Positions 5,897-9,225 of a stretch of 9,225 nucleotides of DNA are shown in pieces. The stretch comes from Candidatus Syntropharchaeum sp. GTDB lineage: Archaea; Halobacteriota; Syntropharchaeia; Alkanophagales; Methanospirareceae. The notes below the pieces were generated by a model. It saw only the letters and a program-made list of their open reading frames with translations. It was not told the DNA's origin and did not search any database. The position numbers and the translations under genes were made by a program. The stretch is taken from positions 1-9,225 of the forward strand of contig JADHYP010000047.1 of NCBI GenBank assembly GCA_016782355.1. The letters run 5' to 3'. Numbering within the stretch: position 1 is the first letter of the stretch; every line of letters begins with the position of its first letter.

Positions 5897-6273
5897 AAGC
5901 GGAAGAAGAGCGGAAGGGAGAGAAAGAATTAAAGCATGCAATAGCGCAGGATTACGAAACTGGCGAGGTTCTCATGCTTGCGCACATGGACGAAGAGGCG
6001 TTGAGGCTTAGCATAGAGACGGGGAAGGCGCATTACTGGAGCAGGAGCAGGGGTAAACTATGGCGGAAGGGGGAGATTTCAGGTAATGAGCAGATAATAA
6101 AAGATATTTTGATAGATTGCGACGAAGATACGGTGCTGTTGAAGGTGAAGCAGATAGGTGGGGCATGTCATACAGGATACCGGTCTTGCTTTTACCGCAG
6201 GATGAACGAGGAGATAGTAGGTAAAAAGGTTTTCGAGCCAGCGGAGAAATATGGTAAGAAGGGAGATAAATGA
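5893..6273 (+). CDS. hisI: Phosphoribosyl-AMP cyclohydrolase
   Basis: Third step of histidine biosynthesis: opens the adenine ring of phosphoribosyl-AMP to give ProFAR, in the cytoplasm. The 126-residue product carries the family blocks [20 protein letters not shown] (17-36), [17 protein letters not shown] (44-60), and the metal sites DCDED (75-79) and [12 protein letters not shown] (91-102), with zinc-binding Cys76, Cys92 and Cys99. The HisE pyrophosphohydrolase domain, often fused in bacteria, is absent, as is usual in archaea. The start is GTG at 5893, inside the stop of the preceding gene (GTGA overlap), which implies coupled translation. The first 13 residues are a charged, non-conserved extension, and no in-frame ATG lies nearer the conserved part. 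No other his gene is in the window. Confidence 0.95.
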   Translation: MKAEEERKGEKELKHAIAQDYETGEVLMLAHMDEEALRLSIETGKAHYWSRSRGKLWRKGEISGNEQIIKDILIDCDEDTVLLKVKQIGGACHTGYRSCFYRRMNEEIVGKKVFEPAEKYGKKGDK

Positions 6274-6275
6274 GC

Positions 6276-6434
6276 GGATTAGTGGTTTGGTTTTTGTTTA
6301 GCAGCGATGAAGGTGTGAGTATCCCTTAAATCTAACTCCTATACAAATACGCGGGTTGATTTTTCGGTTATTCGACTTCTGACCCCGCTAAACCTCTAAA
6401 CCGCTAAGCCTCTAATTGCCCAAATCAGGGATAC
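6276..6434. repeat. Palindromic intergenic region between hisI and alba
   Basis: The left part (6278-6302) reads ATTAGTGGTTTGG and then TTTTTGTTTAGC. The right part (6387-6416) is the imperfect inverse, built of GCTAAACCTCTAAACCGC and related CTAA-C-CT units. Inside, GCGGG (6351-6355) can pair with CCCGC (6384-6388). A further exact pair, GTATCCCT (6319-6326) and AGGGATAC (6427-6434), crosses the right arm. No ORF or RNA gene is recognised here. It could be a palindromic repeat, a transcribed structured RNA or a terminator for hisI. Confidence 0.5.
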
Positions 6435-6435
6435 C

Positions 6436-6472
6436 TATTTATATACTCATGACCTATATTCAAAATGGTGAT
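6436..6472 (+). promoter_or_regulatory. alba TATA-like box and Shine-Dalgarno
   Basis: TATTTATATA (6436-6445) is a good archaeal TATA box, placing transcription start near 6465-6470. GGTGAT (6467-6472) is a strong match to the anti-Shine-Dalgarno sequence, five bases before the GTG start at 6478. The two lie so close that the mRNA leader must be very short, or transcription starts slightly upstream. Confidence 0.5.
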
Positions 6473-6477
6473 GCAAA

Positions 6478-6756
6478 GTGCCAGAAGACAACGTGATATA
6501 TGTCGGAAACAAACCCGTGATGAGTTATGTCCTGGCGGTAGTGACGCAGTTCAACAACGGCTTTGACGACGTAGTGATAAAAGCGAGAGGAAGAGCGATC
6601 TCAAGGGCTGTGGATACCGCAGAAGTAGTGAAGAATAAGTTCATGCCAGGAGTAGAAGTGAAGGACATAAAAATAGGGACTGAAGTGATAGAGAGCGAAG
6701 GAGGAGATAAGGCGAACGTATCCTCGGTGGAAATAACAATGAAGACCAAGGCGTGA
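6478..6756 (+). CDS. alba: Alba chromatin and RNA-binding protein
   Basis: Abundant small dimeric archaeal protein that coats DNA and also binds RNA. The 92-residue product matches Alba throughout: [19 protein letters not shown] (8-26), [20 protein letters not shown] (32-51), [14 protein letters not shown] (54-67) and the closing strand VSSVEITMK. In Sulfolobus Alba two lysines occupy the loop before PVM; here it is Asn11-Lys12, so the residue equivalent to the acetylated Lys16 is asparagine, as I recall for Archaeoglobus-type Alba. The start is GTG, supported by the GGTGAT sequence five bases upstream and by family length. Upstream ATGs are out of frame. A U-tract terminator follows within 40 bases, so it is probably monocistronic. 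Confidence 0.96.
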   Translation: MPEDNVIYVGNKPVMSYVLAVVTQFNNGFDDVVIKARGRAISRAVDTAEVVKNKFMPGVEVKDIKIGTEVIESEGGDKANVSSVEITMKTKA

Positions 6757-6779
6757 GAGGAGAGAAAGCGAAGTATCAA

Positions 6780-6842
6780 AGAAAAAGTAAGACTTTTTCT
6801 CCTATTTTTTATTTTTCCTCTTTTCTCATTTTTTATTTTTTA
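6780..6842 (+). terminator. Hairpin plus repeated U-tract terminator after alba
   Basis: A nine-base perfect stem AGAAAAAGT/ACTTTTTCT (6780-6788 and 6792-6800, loop AAG) is followed by several T runs (CCTATTTTTTATTTTTCC, then more to 6841). Multiple U tracts are the known signal for archaeal intrinsic termination; the AU-rich stem may be incidental. Confidence 0.7.
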
Positions 6843-6860
6843 GAAGTTTATTTATACTTA
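6842..6860 (+). promoter_or_regulatory. pyrB TATA-like box
   Basis: AGAAG followed by TTTATTTATACTTA (6847-6860) resembles a purine-rich TFB element plus TATA box. Its centre is about 38 bases before the ATG at 6891, giving a predicted leader of roughly 10 bases. No operator or riboswitch-like fold is evident. Confidence 0.45.
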
Positions 6861-6875
6861 AATGTAACTTCCTAA

Positions 6876-7841
<966 letters not shown>

Positions 7842-7849
7842 GATGTGGG

Positions 7850-8019
7850 AAATCCTAAATTCTAAGCACCAAATCCTAAACAAATCCGAATATCTAAATC
7901 CAAAATTCAAAACAAACCTTTCTAAAGGAAGCTTTACCAAAGAACGCTTTCGCAGTTTTTGTCATTGGGATTTTGGTATTTGGTATTGTTTAGTATTTCG
8001 GATTTCGAGTTTAGGATTT
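7850..8019. repeat. Long imperfect palindrome of AAATCCTAA units (element 2)
   Basis: Left-arm units AAATCCTAA (7850-7858 and 7871-7879) and AAATCCGAA (7882-7890) are answered by TTGGGATTT (7965-7973), TTCGGATTT (7997-8005) and TTAGGATTT (8011-8019). The units at 7882 and 7997, and those at 7850 and 8011, are exact inverse pairs, so the pairing is nested. The left end aligns with that of the element at 1956-2111. A non-repeat centre (about 7917-7960) contains AAAGGAAGCTTTACC. The frame from 7831 to 8043 crosses it but its product looks like translated repeat, not a protein family. It fills most of the pyrB-glyA gap. Confidence 0.75.
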
Positions 8020-8056
8020 ATAAAACCACAGGATATTGAGTAATTACGGAGATAGG

Positions 8057-9225
8057 ATGAACATGCAAGAGGAGATAGGAAGTGTCGTAGATGCTGTGAG
8101 GAAGCATCACGAACTTTATAAAAATGCACTGCCGATGATAGCGAGCGAGAACATTGCAAGCAACACGGTAAGGACGCTCCTTGCTTCGGACCTCTCGCAC
8201 AGGTATGCAGAAGGAGACGTCGGGAATAGATTTTACCAGGGATGCGAATACATAGATGAGGTGGAGGAGAAGGCAATAAGGTATGCGAAGGAGCTTTTCG
8301 AGGCGGAGCACGTGAATGTAAAGCCGACTTCGGGCGTAAATGCGAATATAGCTGCTCTTTTTGCTCTTACTTCGCCGGGTGACAAAATAATGGCGCTGTC
8401 CGTGCCTGACGGAGGTCATATAAGCCATTCAAGGTATTCGGTGCCAGCAATGCTGAATTTAAAGTTGGAACAACTCCCGTTTGATCCAAACGAGATGAAT
8501 ATAGACGCGGCAAAGATGGTGAAAGCGATAAAAGAAAAGAAGCCGGAGTTAATATTGCTCGGCGGCAGTCTTTTCCTGTTTCCACATCCCGTTCCGGAGG
8601 CGAGGGAGGCGGCGGATGAAGTGGGTGCGAAGATAGTGTACGATGCCTCGCATGTACTGGGTCTCATTGCAGGTAAGAAATTCCAGGACCCGCTGAGGGA
8701 AGAGGTTGACGTTGTCACGAGCAGCACGCATAAAACCTTTCCAGGTCCTCAAGGTGCGATAATACTGTGTAAAGCGGCTTTGAAAGACGAAATAGATAAA
8801 GCAGTGTTTCCGGGAACGGTGAGCAACCATCATCTGCATCACGTTGCCGGATTGGCGGTTACGTTAGTGGAGATGAAGCATTTTGGTGCGGAGTATGCAT
8901 CGCGGATACTATCAAATGCAAAAGTGTTAGCGGAGAGTTTATACGAGGAAGGTTTCGAGGTTTTATGCGAGCATAAAGGTTTTACCGAGTCGCATCAAAT
9001 TGCGGTTGACGTTCGTGGCTATGGAGGGGGGGATGCGGTTGCAAAGAAATTGGAAAGGGCGAACATAATAACAAATAAGAACATGTTGCCTTTCGATGAA
9101 GCACCCGAAGAGCCATCAGGGATCAGGTTTGGTGTGCAGGAGCTCGCTAGGATAGGGATGAAGGAATCAGAGATGAGAGAAATAGCGTCTCTTATAAGAA
9201 GGGTGGCGATAGAGGGAGAAGAAGA
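8057..9225 (+). CDS. glyA: Serine hydroxymethyltransferase, 3' end beyond window
   Basis: PLP enzyme interconverting serine and glycine with transfer of a one-carbon unit to a pterin (tetrahydromethanopterin or tetrahydrofolate in archaea). The visible 389 residues cover most of the protein; archaeal SHMT is about 420-430 residues, so a few dozen are cut off and no stop is seen. Motifs in order: LPMIASENIAS (25-35), SHRYAEGDVGNRFYQG (47-62), VKPTSGVNANIAAL (88-101), VYDASHVLGLIAG (194-206, with Asp196 and His199 around PLP), and TSSTHKTFPGPQGA (221-234), where Lys226 is the Schiff-base lysine. ATG 8057 follows GGAG (8048-8051) at five bases; a second ATG at 8063 is possible. It lies in the same direction as pyrB but behind the palindromic repeat, so co-transcription is uncertain. 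Confidence 0.95.
   Translation, partial: MNMQEEIGSVVDAVRKHHELYKNALPMIASENIASNTVRTLLASDLSHRYAEGDVGNRFYQGCEYIDEVEEKAIRYAKELFEAEHVNVKPTSGVNANIAALFALTSPGDKIMALSVPDGGHISHSRYSVPAMLNLKLEQLPFDPNEMNIDAAKMVKAIKEKKPELILLGGSLFLFPHPVPEAREAADEVGAKIVYDASHVLGLIAGKKFQDPLREEVDVVTSSTHKTFPGPQGAIILCKAALKDEIDKAVFPGTVSNHHLHHVAGLAVTLVEMKHFGAEYASRILSNAKVLAESLYEEGFEVLCEHKGFTESHQIAVDVRGYGGGDAVAKKLERANIITNKNMLPFDEAPEEPSGIRFGVQELARIGMKESEMREIASLIRRVAIEGEE

Noticed and set aside
6274..6477. tRNA or known riboswitch in the hisI-alba gap
   Set aside because: There is no T-loop GGTTCRA-like block, acceptor pairing or recognised aptamer; only palindromic units are visible.
8018..8842. Several long minus-strand frames opposite glyA
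   Set aside because: They are antisense shadows of a clear serine hydroxymethyltransferase frame and show no family motifs.

Overview
The window looks like a chromosomal piece of a euryarchaeon. The gene set is archaeal: RNase P proteins Rnp3 and Rnp2, Alba, an AglJ-like glycosyltransferase, a Thg1-type tRNA-His guanylyltransferase, archaeal-type PyrB and GlyA, and an N-terminal piece of the PolD small subunit. Several genes have TATA-like boxes about 25-35 bases before the start codon. The Alba sequence most resembles my memory of Archaeoglobus-type Alba, so a lineage near Archaeoglobi or the ANME-1/Syntrophoarchaeum side of Halobacteriota is a guess. No search was run.

Bases 1-1285 are a disturbed accessory region. 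A structured non-coding stretch (about 171-261) has terminal arms resembling the R boxes of an integron attC site. It is followed at once by a DNA methylase gene that has motif I but lost its catalytic half. That gene runs tail-to-tail into an antisense fragment that looks like the N-terminus of DP1, the PolD small subunit. The join lies at about 1017-1040.

Bases 1286-2463 are an RNase P operon, rnp3-rnp2, with a long imperfect palindrome between the genes. A membrane site-2 protease with two CBS domains lies on the minus strand (2517-3689). It is divergent from a small PRC-barrel protein (3754-4041), and the two share one AT-rich promoter. Another imperfect palindrome (4051-4168) comes before thg1 (4196-4957). 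Then follow an AglJ-like dolichol-phosphate glycosyltransferase and hisI, overlapping by four bases.

Bases 6274-9225 hold a palindromic intergenic region, alba, a strong U-tract terminator, pyrB, a second long palindrome of the same family as the one before rnp2, and glyA. The glyA gene is cut by the window end.

Themes: tRNA 5'-end maturation (RNase P proteins, Thg1), chromatin/RNA binding (Alba), protein N-glycosylation, and biosynthesis (histidine, pyrimidine, one-carbon). Almost every larger gap carries a palindromic repeat element. These elements and the broken methylase/DP1 junction are the least ordinary parts.
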